Positions 1-11,173 of a stretch of DNA of 64,000 nucleotides are shown in pieces. The position numbers and the translations under genes were made by a program. How positions within the stretch are numbered: the stretch's first letter is position 1; the number at the start of each line of letters is the position of its first letter. This stretch comes from Edaphochlamys debaryana (lineage: Eukaryota > Chlorophyta > Chlorophyceae > Chlamydomonadales): NCBI GenBank assembly GCA_016858145.1, contig JAEHOE010000086.1, positions 519,128 through 583,127 of the forward strand. Reading direction: 5' to 3'. A model generated the notes under the pieces. The model was given only the letters and a program-made list of their open reading frames with translations, did no database searches and was not told where the DNA came from.

Positions 1-2
1 AG

Positions 3-725
3 CTGCCTCGGGAGCCCATGCTTTCTCGAGGAGACGAGCCGCTGGGGAGGACCTTCAGCGAAGCGCCCCTGCCTGCCCCACGCCTGAGCATGACGTCAGT
101 ACGGGCCGCGCTGCGTCCAAGCATGACGGGTCACGTGACAACGCAGCCGGAGGCTACGCCGCAGCAGGCCTGGCCGGACGGTGCAGCCGGCGGGTCGCAC
201 TACTCCCCTGCCGCCAGGGCCCACGCCACCAAGCCCGTGTCACTCGCCTCCTGTGTTGGCTCCAACCACCACCAGGTGGTTGGCTCCAACCGCCCGGCGG
301 CGGCGCAACCGCCACGTGCAACCGCCGCGGGGCAGCCGCCGGAGGAAGCGGCGGGCAAGCAGGCCTGGGATCTGCATGCTCAGGCCTCCGCGGCGCAAGG
401 AGCCGCAAACGCAGCGTCGGGCCTCGTGAAAGGGTCGGGCAGCTTCGCGGCTGTCGAGCTGCCAAGCCTACGGACCGTTCCCAGCGAGATATTTTTGGCG
501 GCGCCCAGCCCTCCGTCCTCGGGAGGCAGGGCCGAACCAGCAGGACGAATGCTCGCAGCGTCGGAGCTGCTGCTTTCTGGTGCCACGGAGGAGAACCTGG
601 AGGCGGCCGCTGCGGAGCCCGTCACGGCGGCGGCCAAGGGCTTGGGCAGGGGCAGGGGCACGGGTGTGGTGAGGGCCTTCACGCAGCGGGTCAGGAGGGC
701 GCTTGGGGGCATGCGTAAGCGTTGA
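3..725 (+). CDS. K1: C-terminal tail of a CDKL-like kinase paralog (5' end outside window)
   Basis: Open frame from the left edge to TGA at 723-725. It encodes about 240 residues of Ala/Pro/Ser-rich, probably disordered sequence and no kinase motif, so the catalytic part must lie upstream. The assignment rests on the last 25 residues, where KG followed by VVRAFTQRVRRALGG matches the ends of K2, K3 and K4, and on its position and strand at the head of that array. Outside this motif it shows no obvious similarity to the other tails. I infer that it is the last exon of a fourth array member; an unrelated protein sharing the terminal motif cannot be excluded from this piece alone. Confidence 0.6.
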   Translation: MPREPMLSRGDEPLGRTFSEAPLPAPRLSMTSVRAALRPSMTGHVTTQPEATPQQAWPDGAAGGSHYSPAARAHATKPVSLASCVGSNHHQVVGSNRPAAAQPPRATAAGQPPEEAAGKQAWDLHAQASAAQGAANAASGLVKGSGSFAAVELPSLRTVPSEIFLAAPSPPSSGGRAEPAGRMLAASELLLSGATEENLEAAAAEPVTAAAKGLGRGRGTGVVRAFTQRVRRALGGMRKR

Positions 726-2036
726 TAAGCAAGGGCCGTGCAAGCCTGCGGGGCCGTGGCACCAAGGGACGCGCCCACAATGCGGGGAGAAACTAGTAGA
801 TAGATTTGGGACAGTGCACGTGCTTCCAATGTGTTGGGTGGTGCTGGGTAGCATGCAATTCCGCCGCGCCCTGGGGGGTTGCAGCATTCTCAGCAGGAGA
901 CACGTCTTACGCTTGGGGACAGGCGCAGGGCGGGGAAAGCGCTCGACTGCCTTCGTGGAGATCAGCAGGGCGCTATCACCACGAGCGACCCCTTGCAACG
1001 TCTCTCTTAAAGATAACGCACGAGCGTGACGTAAATGTTTATCACAGCCTGTGCCTCCAAGTTCTTGGGGGCCTCAGCTCTGAAATGAATCTTGCCTGGC
1101 CTCAAGGGATCTACGCAAAGTGATGTCTGCCGTGCCGGTACCCCGGCCGGTTGGTTAATGATGGCCGCAGGTGCCTCCGAGGCTCCTACGCATTGTAGCA
1201 CGCGTGTTGGGCCCTGCCGCACGCAGCTGCGGACGTGGGGTTCAGTTGTTCAGGGCCTGCTCGGTTGAGACATTGCTCCCTTACATCGAAGGGTGGGTTT
1301 TTACTACGGAAGCACTGTCGTCGACGCAGCCCTCGTCGGCCGCCGTACATCTTGCCGTACCGCTGTGCACGGCAGGAGCACTGAATACAAGTATTGTTGC
1401 TGACGTGGTTGAGCCGACCTGAGGGCGGCATGACTTGACTGGAGAGCAAACAATGTGACTCAGTCCCCTGGCTATGCGGCCAGGGCGATACATTCGGCGA
1501 GGTCCCCCTAAACGTTCGCGAGTCCTGGGCGGCGCAGGTCTACCCCTGGCCATTATTCGGCCGGCGCTGTTTCAAGCCGTGCGGGTTGGGTCTTTCAGGA
1601 GCCATGATAAGCTGTTGGGATGATCATAAGTGGACATTTTGCGCGTGGGCCGTATGTACGGCACCTTGCGCTGTATCCAAGTTAAGCTGCGGGAGTTGGC
1701 CGCAAGTGCTCCGGCCCTGGTCACGTATGGCTAACGGCCCGCTTGATGAGAACCACTTGGCCCGCCTTGCTTTGTGGGCTTTTCTGCCGGGGCCGTCACG
1801 GGGCGGGGGTCACGTATCCCTTTCAATGGACCCTGTGTGTGGGGATGCACGTGCAGACGGGGGTTCAGCCCTTTCCCGCTGCCTGCCGCTGAGCTTCATC
1901 CAGCTGTACGTTGGGGATTATGTTTGCAGCCATGTGGGCTAAACTTTCGTGCTCTTCACGATCGAACTCGTGCGAACTGCGGTACAGTTGTGTGTGATCA
2001 TAATAATGCTCGTGGAGTGCTGCGTGCCCCCCCCAC

Positions 2037-2060
2037 CACCACCACACACACACACACACG
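2037..2060. repeat. CA/CCA microsatellite
   Basis: A short run of CCA followed by about nine CA units in the K1-K2 spacer. Confidence 0.85.
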
Positions 2061-3599
2061 GGATAGCCCCGACCAATACCGTCCCCCCCAACCTTGCAGA
2101 CCTGGCTAGGGTCCGCCGGTGGACAAACAGGAATGACTTGTACATCACGGATGGATCTGGCTGGTGAACTGTCCTGCTAGGGCGGGAATGAAGGAAGGGC
2201 CGTGCAACGACCACCGAGTGCTCGACCCATTCTGGTGCATTGGGTGGTTCTGTCTTGTGGGGGCGTAACTGGCCCCGAGCGAGCATTCGTTCCGTGCTTA
2301 CTTCATGGCTTGCCCTAGCTATTGGCCCAGCCGGCATGTTGGTTCACGGTCCTGTATGGTCAAGGCTGAAAGTTGCAGCAAGTCAGTGCCTCATCATGGT
2401 TGCGTGGCGTACGGTACTTGGGCCCGACGCGCCCCCTGCGGATGATGATGCGATTGTCGTGAACTGCCACTTGCCACTTGGCTGGCGCCAGCTGCAGCGT
2501 GGCGTTGTGTCACGACCCAGCGCCGACATGACACGGTGCCGACACGGCCAGGGGTGAAAGGGAAAGGGGGACGAGGTTGTGCGAAAAGCAAGGCCAGCAG
2601 AGTGCAATCCCAGCAGGGTCCCAGCTGAACACGGCCAGGGGTGCCGACCATAGAGCGGGACCACGCCAGGGGCATCTCCAGACCAGCTTCCGCAACAACT
2701 TTGTGTCATACTCAGTGTTGCTATCAAAGTGACAGAGTGACGCCAAAGTGAAGCCGGTGGCACATTTCCGGGCTAAAATCCAAGAAAGTGCAGAGACGGC
2801 TTGCTTCACTTCCTACTGCTGTAAACGCCCGAAGTGCTGTCCGCGCCGTCACTTTTTCGCCCCGTCGTGGCGTGCAGTGCATACGGCTGGATGGCAGGAG
2901 TGTCAGTTAGGGGGAGGCGGGGGGTCCGGAACCCGGAAAGGCCCGGCAGGACTGCCAGTAAGGGAGAGGCAGGGAGGTTAGGAGCCCGGAAGCTTGGGTT
3001 AGTGTCCTGCACGGCGGGCGCGCCGGCACTTTTAGGGCTGCCGGAGGCTGCAAAGTGCTGCCCGCTTTCGCACTTTTGCCACTGGCCAGGGCCTGAAAGG
3101 GCGAGCTCTGGGACTCAAGGTTGAAGGCGGCGTACTATGTCTCCTCGCACGTCCGGTCGTGGTCGCACTACTACGCTCATCTGAGCCATAGGGTGTCAGC
3201 TAAGTTGGCTGGTAGGCGGGCCTTGTGCCGCGTCAGGCCACGATCGGCAGCCCTCGTGCCGCCGCATAGAAGTCCCAACCATTCGCACGCAGAGCTAGCA
3301 TGGTGCGGCATCTGCGGGGCTGTCCGGACGAATGGCTTTGCGGAAAGGTGTGATGTTGCGTTCGATGTCATACATGCTGCGAGTGGTGCTCTGCTGGATG
3401 TCTTGGTGGCCCTCTGGTTGCCCGTGCGACGCTAGGGGCATTTTGGTGGGATGTTGGGACGCTGTGCCTGGTGGTGTGAGTCAGTGGTGGCCCTCGACGT
3501 GCCTGGACGTGCCTTGGCCCTTCAAAGAACACCGGCCCGCTCGCGGGCCTAGACCGCTTCCCAGAAATTTGCGCTTGGTAGGCCAAGCGCCAGAAAAGA

Positions 3600-3771
3600 A
3601 GTTTTGAGGGGTCTCCCCTCGGCGACCCCCTCGTTGTGGGTCAACGACCAACAGTTGGCTGCAGCTGGGGGCGGTGCTGGTATGGAGGCCCATACCCGGT
3701 AGGTGGCGCTTTACGCTTAACCCCTCTCAGCTGGTGCTCGGAGGCGGTTCCTACTGTAACCATCGCATCCT
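3600..3771 (+). mobile_element. 3' end of a (probably non-LTR) retroelement, copy 1
   Basis: This segment matches, base for base over many stretches, the 3' part of the insertion in the chitinase at 31566-32116 read on its minus strand. Both contain GTAGGTGGCGCT, then AACCCCTC, then GGAGGCGGTTCCT, and finish with CTGTAACCATCGCATC. The terminal TGTAA resembles the chlorophyte polyadenylation signal, as expected for an element copied from RNA. No coding part is recognisable upstream, so this is a truncated or decayed copy. The 5' boundary is approximate. Confidence 0.6.
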
Positions 3772-5143
3772 GAAAGTGCCGGTCCTCCGCACTTCGGCCA
3801 ACGGAAGATAGCATCGCTGGTCATACTGTATTGTTTCAAGCGGTCTCGGGCGGGTGCACGCCGCCAAACCGGTCCCAAGTTGCCCACCCCTCTCCCCTAG
3901 ACACGCACGGCTGGCAGGGGACAGACCGGGACAGACACGGCGACGAGGGATCGACACGGTCACTTCACCACTCAGCTCGCCATAATAGGGCGTACTGCAC
4001 GCATGCATTTGCGAGTTGCAAACTTGCGGTACATCGCCATTGCACCGGGGGATTGGGCAGGGACGCGTGGCGCGGCCACCTCCCGTTGCCTCACCTTGCT
4101 TGCTGCCGCCAAGGGGCCCCGGACGGGGCGGTGACTGACCTCTGTGCGTTACTGCCCCGACTTCGCCCCCCACCCCGGATGAGCAAGCGTTGCTGACTGC
4201 GGGCGCGTCGTGCGCTCGGCGTACGTCGGCGAGGCGTGGCGAGGTCCTGACCTCACCACGCACTGGACGCCGACGTTCAGTTACAACGGTTGACAAAGTC
4301 AGACGCTCGGCCGGTGTGGAAGCCTCAAGCTTTGGCTTAGAATACTTCGACAAGCCGTTCAACCTGCTGGATTGGTCGGCCGGCTAGTGGCTCTGTGGTA
4401 ATGGATTGACCTCGCGCACACGCCGGCCGTCGCTAACGCGAGCGGACTGTACGCGGCGCACCCCTTTCGTATGTAAGTGCCGTTCCTGCTGGTAGCATTC
4501 GTTTTGTTGGGGCGCCTATCACAAAAACGCGTTCGTCATGCCTCAGGACAACTCCGTTGAGGCTTTGTGCAGGACCCCAGCACCCTATCCTCGCAGAACT
4601 CAGCAAGACACAGCGTCAGCAATGACCACATCACACACATGCGCGTTCGCAGCGGTGACACGTTTAACACGAGAAATCCTCCAAGTTGGTCCAAGGAAAC
4701 ATGAGCTCAGCTGCAGAACTACTGTTACGACTTGTCACTGACGAGCTCTTGATGATGTACAAGTCAAAGAGCGGCCACTCGCTCAGTTGAGCTCACATCC
4801 CGTTGCAGCGCTACGCAGCAGTGATGGCTCTTGACGCTACGGCCACCGCTTGCTACGATTCAGGCGAACTGGTGGGTTGCGGCTTCGGCGCGCAGCGCGC
4901 CCACCTGTGGGTGTTGCCGGAACGCGCCATGGTATGCGCACGCGTGCACACGCTGCTGCACACATTGGCGTCGCTGCTCCCAACGTGCACCAGCGTGGAC
5001 ACTAGAAGGGAGAGATTGGGGGAGGTTAACCGTGACTGAGGCTGAAAGCAGCCTGGGGTCACACTCCAGCCGAGAGGCCCTTGACCCACCCGGCGTCAGC
5101 TGGACCACCGACCGGCTCGTCCCTGTGCCGGTGCCTTCAGGCT

Positions 5144-8100
5144 ATGGCCGGGGCGGTGGAGGACCTGACGCCGCTGCGACAAATCGGGGAGGGCTCCTTC
5201 GCCACGGTCTTCGAGGCGCTGCACCGCCCCACGGGACTTGTGGTGGTGGTGAAGCGCTTCAAGGACCTCCACATGGACCCGGAGGCAAGTGACACATGAT
5301 GGGTGCATGTGTCGCACAACCGCACACACATGCACACACAGGCTAGACGCGAGCTCCAGAGCTCTATGTCCTATTGGGCCACTCTTCCTGGTGGTGGTTG
5401 GGTACGGACAGAATAGGTGGGCGGTTTTCTGTACTTGTGGATGGCACGTGGCACTCCCATTGTCAGCGGAATCCAAGAATGGTTACCTCGTTGGGTTACG
5501 TTGCAAAGGGTAATGTACCTGCACAGCGCACGGTCTTCATTCTTCGTGACCATGCATGGCAATCTTAGGCCGGAGGTTGATAGGGTTCCGCACCACCCGC
5601 CCGTCCGCATCCAGCCACCCACTTCGTTGCCCCTGCCTCTACAGGTGCGCCGCTTGGCTCTCCGCGAGCTGCGCGTGCTGGCCAGCCTCCCTCCCCACCC
5701 CAGCATCGTGCAGCTGCTCAGATCCTTCCGAAGGTGCGTGGGGTGCGATGACTTCGGTCCCACGTCTTGGTTCCTTTCAAGACGCAACCGCAGGCCAGGG
5801 GCGTTGGTGACGAGCTGACAAGGCGCACGCCGGCGCTGGCATAGGCCGAGCAGGACCCATCCACCACGTGGCACGCTGATGACCTTACCCGTTGTATTGC
5901 GTGTAATAGCAACAACAGCACCTTGCCGGGTCCCGTTGCGCATACCACAGCAACTCTGGGCGCCTGTACCTGGCATTCGAACAGAGCGGCCGTGACCTGA
6001 AGAAGGTGCGTACAGGACAAGGTAGCTAGCCCGAGAGTTGGCTGACACGGGATCAGGCCATGAGTCTGAAGTCTTGAGCTCACCTGGAGGGCTTGCTACT
6101 TTACACCTCACAATTTAGGGTGGAGAAAGGGACGACAAGCATGACGGCATGTATGGACCTATGACAGGAAGCGCCCTCAACTCGTGAGATACAAGATCCG
6201 GCGTGTCCCTTGGTGTGCCTCCCCTGCCTCAGGAGATGGCCCGCTATCCCGGCCGCCGCCTGCCCCCGGCCCTGCTGCGGGCGGTGGCTTGGCAGCTGCT
6301 GGGAGCACTGGAGCACTGCCACAGCCACGGGGTGAGGGCGAGATCTTGCTGGCCTGAAGCCAGTCGGCGTGCATGTCAGCCCCTTTGCATCCCCGTAACA
6401 TCTATCGGTTACACCACACCACCTGCCAAACCCTCCACCCGTTAGGTCATACATCGCGACGTCAAGCCCAGCAACGTCCTGATCGACACCCGCGAGGGGG
6501 ACGGCGGCGAGCCGGCGCCCGTGGTCAAGCTGTGCGACTGTGAGGCAGGGGGCAGGGTTGGGGGCTGCAGTGCTACTGGCTGTTCAGTCCGGGCAATGGG
6601 TGGCTCAGGGCAGGGCACACAATGCTCCTAGTAGCCTCACACGCCCTGATCTCAACCCTGCCCTGCATGGCCCCGCATCCGTCCTCGCAGTCGGTCTGGC
6701 GAGGTGGCTGCCGGGGGCTGAGCCCGACCCCATGAGCGCATCGCGCGGGCTCACCGGAGCGGACTGCGCGGCCCGCGAGACGCGCGATCAAGGACGCGCC
6801 GGGGCCTGCACCGACTATGTGGGCACACGGTGGTACCGGGCACCCGAGGTGAGCGCACCCCGGGTGGCCGATGCGAGACAGTGATTGCGACAGCATAGGA
6901 CCAGCTCGGGCCCTGTCAGGTCAGGCCGGGCCCAAGGCTGTGCCGAGCACAACCGCACGCTGCTGCGACGGCAAAGAACTCATCATTTGCACAGCACGCG
7001 TGGTGATGACAAACTCCAGCGATCGGGACCGACCGGTGCAATTTTCCGACCCCGCCTTCTGCCCCCCCTCCTTGCCTTGCAGATCCTCGTGGGGAATAAC
7101 CAGTACGGCACCGCCGTGGACCTGTGGGCGCTCGGCTGCACACTGGCGGAGGCGGCGACCGGCAAGCCGCTCTTCCCGGGTGGGTACGCCGAACCCTAGC
7201 GTGTCAGTGGTGGACCAAAGGGCGAACCCGCCTCATCTGTTGGCGGGTCTGGACTCATAGAGCGTGCGGGTAGGGGAAACGCCTGCAGCATCTCGTTAAT
7301 CTGCCGGGCCACTTTTTCCCCCGCCTATCCAACTCCCCGCCTCCATCTTCACCTCTTTCCCCCAGGGTCTTCGGAGACGGATCAGATGTGGCACATCGCA
7401 CGTGTTCTGGGCCCCGTGCCGTACGGCATCCGCAGGGCCTGCAGCCCCGGCTCGAGCCAACCGCCGGCCCGCCAGGGGCCTCGGTCGGGGGCGAGCTGCA
7501 ACGAGACGGCGCTGGGTCAGGGCCCGGTGGAAGCGCTTGGGCCCATGCTGGGGGTGAGTGGCGGATGCGAGGTTGGTCCGCGCTCTGCGGGCAGGGGGGG
7601 GGAGGGTAGGAACGAAACCCCCGGACATCATGCCGCAAAACCCCCGGACCCCCCCGGACCTACTACCTACCCTTCCGTACGGCACACGACACTGCCGTAC
7701 AAGGCCTATATGTCAGCCATTTCGTACCGTTCCGACGGCTACGGTCTGCTTGTCGTATTCCCTATCCCTCTGCACGGTCTGCACATGCGTGCGGCGAAGT
7801 TAGTGCGTCGACATTGACCATGTCCTGGACCCCAACCCCAACCGCCAGCCACCGTTGGCACCTCACATGCCGTCAACGGTACATCCGATTTTCACACATC
7901 GGTTGGCAGCGATTGGCAGTGCGGGGGGGACGGTCCTTGTGCGGAAGGGTAGCGGCTTGCAGTGCGGCATGCCGACAGGGCTGGCCCCAACTGACCGTGG
8001 GTTCCCCCCTACGCTGCTACCCGTGGTATACTGCTGTAATAGAGGCACCTAGTGCTGGAGAAGGCCTTCGGAGGGGTTAGAACGGCGTGTAGGGCCGCCT

Positions 8101-11100
8101 GACAAAACCCACGGACTCACTTTGACGAAATCCCCGGGGCCCCCCTGACCTACTACCTACTCCAAACTTTGGAGGCTCAGAACTTTGCAATCAAACCTCC
8201 GTTTTTAAATCTGAAAGCGGATTTGGGCTCCTCTCGCCGAACGCTTTCCATTCAAGGCGTGATGTATGTCTGGGACGAACCTACCCCACCCCCCTGCTGC
8301 GGGGAGCTGTAGTACGCAGCGGAAGCATGCGGAACGGAACAAGACGATAGGTCCGGGCCAGGTGCCTGAATGCTCACCCAACCAGTCACTCGTGCCCCAA
8401 TCTCATCAACTGCCGTCTCCTCCCGCCAACACGCCCCTCCACCCCGCAGCCGCTTGTGGATCCCGGCCTGCTCCAGGTCATCGGGCGTTGCCTAGCCATG
8501 GACCCGGCGCTGCGCCCCACCGCCGCGCAGCTGCGCAGCCTGCCCTACTTCCACGGACTCAGGGAGCCGCCGCCGCAGCGGCCCGCTCGCCTCCCGGAGC
8601 CCCCGGCCGAGCCCCAGGTCGGCCGACCCTTCTCTCCTCGCTCACACACAAACCGGGCTTCCTCGGGGCCATTTCTGCGACCCTCCGGAGCTGGGGCCCC
8701 CAACCCACAGCCGTCCCTGTACATGTCCCAGCACACGGCGCCCGCGCTGGCCTTCCACCCCGTCAACGTGAGCGGGCGATTACGAGAGGCCGTGGTCGCA
8801 CGTGCGGTCTGTACGGAGGCCGTACTCGTCGCGCCCGCGGCCGAGCGAGCCGCCTACGTGACTGCCAGCGCAGCCCGTGTGGCGGCGCAGCTGAGCCGGA
8901 GCCTCTCCTGCGCGGCGAGAGGGCCCAGCAGCCCGAGTGCCGGCGCGCCGGGCTCATCAGTTCCGAGTCCAACCAGCAGCGTGGAGAAAAACGCTGGAGG
9001 CGGTGGCTCTGGTGGCAGCTCGGGCGTCGCCGCTGGGACCGCCGGCAGCGCCGAGCGGGACGGTCGGATGCTGAGCAGGGCGCTGGCGGGAGTCGGATCT
9101 GGGCTCGGAGCCGGATCTGGATCTGGATTTGGAACGGGATCTGGATTCGGTGCGGGGCTCCAGCAGCAGCAGCAGGCGGGGCTGCGGAAGTCCCTGCGGC
9201 AGCGCGCTCAGGTGCCAGCAGCGCTCAAGCTTGACTCTCCCATGTCGGAGGCCGCAGTGGTCTTGACGCGTGGGGTTGCGCTTTCGGCCACATGCGCCGT
9301 GACACACTGCCAGCCGCTTTCCATCGGGACCCTGTCCTCGACCCTCTCCGCCGTTACTGCGTCGTCGTATCACGCCATTGGCTATGAGGTGTTCGCTTCG
9401 GCACAAGCGTTGGGCCCCTTGGGCCCCGCCTCGCCAGCCACATCATCCGAGGCCCACGCGGGACCACTCTCCCCGGCGTGCTCCGCGCCCCTGCTGTTCA
9501 CATCGCCACACCCTCCGCCACCAGAGAGCGTGCTACAGTCGGCCGCAACCGCACCTGTGGCCATCATGCCACCCCTGGTCGGCATGCGCGCTCAGGCGCG
9601 GACGGATGACGGCCTGCCACGGCGCAGCGAGGGCGGCTGGGGCAGCCCAGGCAAGGCCTCCCGCTTCTCAACCGCGCAGGCGCCGCCCAAGTCGAACAGC
9701 CTCGCAGACTCCGAGCCCGCACCCGAAAGCAGCGGCCCCTTGCTGCCGGCCGCTTCCGGCGGCATGTTCGTCCGCGCCAGTGCCCCGGGGACCTTGCTCA
9801 GCTCGGCTCGGCTGCCCGTCGCCGTTTTGTCGCCCGTGCAAGTCCCGGGCCCAGCGACCGGACTGTCACCTTCGGCCCTGCGGCGGCACAGTCTGATCGC
9901 GGCCGGCGGGCTGGAGGGCACCGCCGCTGCCGGCGGCGTCGCTCACTCTCCGTCGCTGCACGGCGCCCCCTGCCGCAGCGGCGGCAGCGCCTTCTTCAGC
10001 CCCGGCCCTGGCTCCTCCGACAGCAGCCTGCCCCTGCTCCAAAAGCGCCAGGCTGCCGCCGGACCGAGCCCCACCGCCGCCGCCGGCTCCCCCACCGCCC
10101 GCTCCCCCGGCGGCCTCAGGGCGGCCTTCGCCGCCCCTGATCTCGACCTGCTGCCCGCCATCCCGTCACCGTGTGCCACGTCAGCGGCAACGCCATCCCC
10201 CTCCTGCGCCGGGGTCCCCGTGGTGCAGCTCCCCGGCGCGCCGCCGGCCAACCCGCGGGCCTGCAGCGTCTCCGCCCTGCAGGTGGAGGAGGCGCTGTCG
10301 AGGCTGCACGGCCCCTCCACGACCACACACCCGTTCCTGATCGAGGCAGCCGGCGGCGCGGCGGGAGACGACGGATGCGGGATCGAGGACGACGATTCCG
10401 TGGAGCTGGGGCGCTCCGCCGTCGGCTCCCCGCGCTGCTGCAGCTCCCCAGCCCTCGTCACCGCTGACCGCGCCACCGTCGCCGCTGCGGCAGCCGCCGC
10501 CGCGGCTGACAGCAGCAGCGGCGGCGGCGCGTCCCGCGGCGGCGGCCGGCCGTTGCTGGCTAGCGGCGCTCGGCCGCGGTCGCTGCTGCCCTCGCTGGCG
10601 GCGCTGATGGCACTGGAGGACGACGCCGCTGTACGGCAAGACAGCGCCAGGCCCTGGCCCGCCGTGTCGCTGGCGTCGTGGGCGGCGCCCAAGGTGGCGG
10701 CGGACGCGCTGGGGCCCAGCGGCAGCGACGGCAGCGACAGCGGTGGCGGCGGCGATGGCAGCGGCAGCGGTAGCGGCAGCGGAGGTGAGAGCGGCTCGCA
10801 GCCTGCCCAGGCTAAAGCGGCGGCAGACCAGTCAGGGGGCGAGGCGGCGGGGCAGAGCGCGCGGCTGACTTTCAAGGCGCCGCCGCCACCTCCGGCCGCT
10901 GCTGGCGGTGGCTCCGCAGCCGGCAACGGCAAGGGGTTCGGCAGCAGCGCCGCTTCCGTGCTGCCGGCCCTTCGGACTCCTAGTGGCGAGAACGGCGGCG
11001 GCGGAGGCTCCCTTGCTCCCGCCTCCGCGACCAAAGCGGGCACGTGCTCAGGCGCAGGCGAGGTCAAGGGCGAACAGTCGCGCGCACCGTTGCCGGCGGC

Positions 11101-11173
11101 AAAGGGCTTCAGCAAAGGGGCTATGCGGGCCTTTGCGCAGAAAGTCAAGAAGGCGTTTGCGGGGGCGCGGTAG
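5144..11173 (+). CDS. K2: CMGC/CDKL-like Ser/Thr protein kinase with long disordered tail
   Basis: Nine exons: 5144-5284, 5645-5733, 5951-6005, 6233-6331, 6446-6539, 6691-6848, 7083-7179, 7366-7553, 8450-11173; they join in frame to 1214 aa. Kinase motifs: Gly loop GEGSFATV (15-22), VVAIK-type lysine K37, RELRVL Glu in helix C, catalytic IHRDVKPSN (D133), DFG at 159-161, and YVGTRWYRAPE, the CMGC form of the APE region. VDLWALGCTLAE and LFPG resemble CDKL kinases, although no TxY motif is clear. The kinase domain ends near residue 343. The remaining ~870 residues are Ser/Ala/Gly/Pro-rich, hold an LSRSLS motif and end in the family basic motif (RAFAQKVKKAF). Intron 1 starts with GC (GAG|GCAAGT). 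An ATG at 5081 is in frame upstream, but 5144 matches the paralogs. Substrate unknown. Confidence 0.85.

Larger units (their letters stand above)
726..5143. other. K1-K2 intergenic spacer
   Basis: 4.4 kb with no supported gene. It contains a CA microsatellite near 2037-2059, a retroelement 3' end near 3600-3771, and short repeated words around 2550-3110, for example AAGTGCTG followed by CCGC and CACTTTT at both 2830 and 3052. The ORFs here lack the strong GC3 bias and splice structure of the real genes. The K1 3' UTR and the K2 promoter and 5' UTR must lie inside. Confidence 0.5.

Noticed and set aside
3751..4362. 203-codon minus-strand ORF over the retroelement end
   Set aside because: It runs antisense through the element's 3' end, and has no domain; kept only as a possible repeat.
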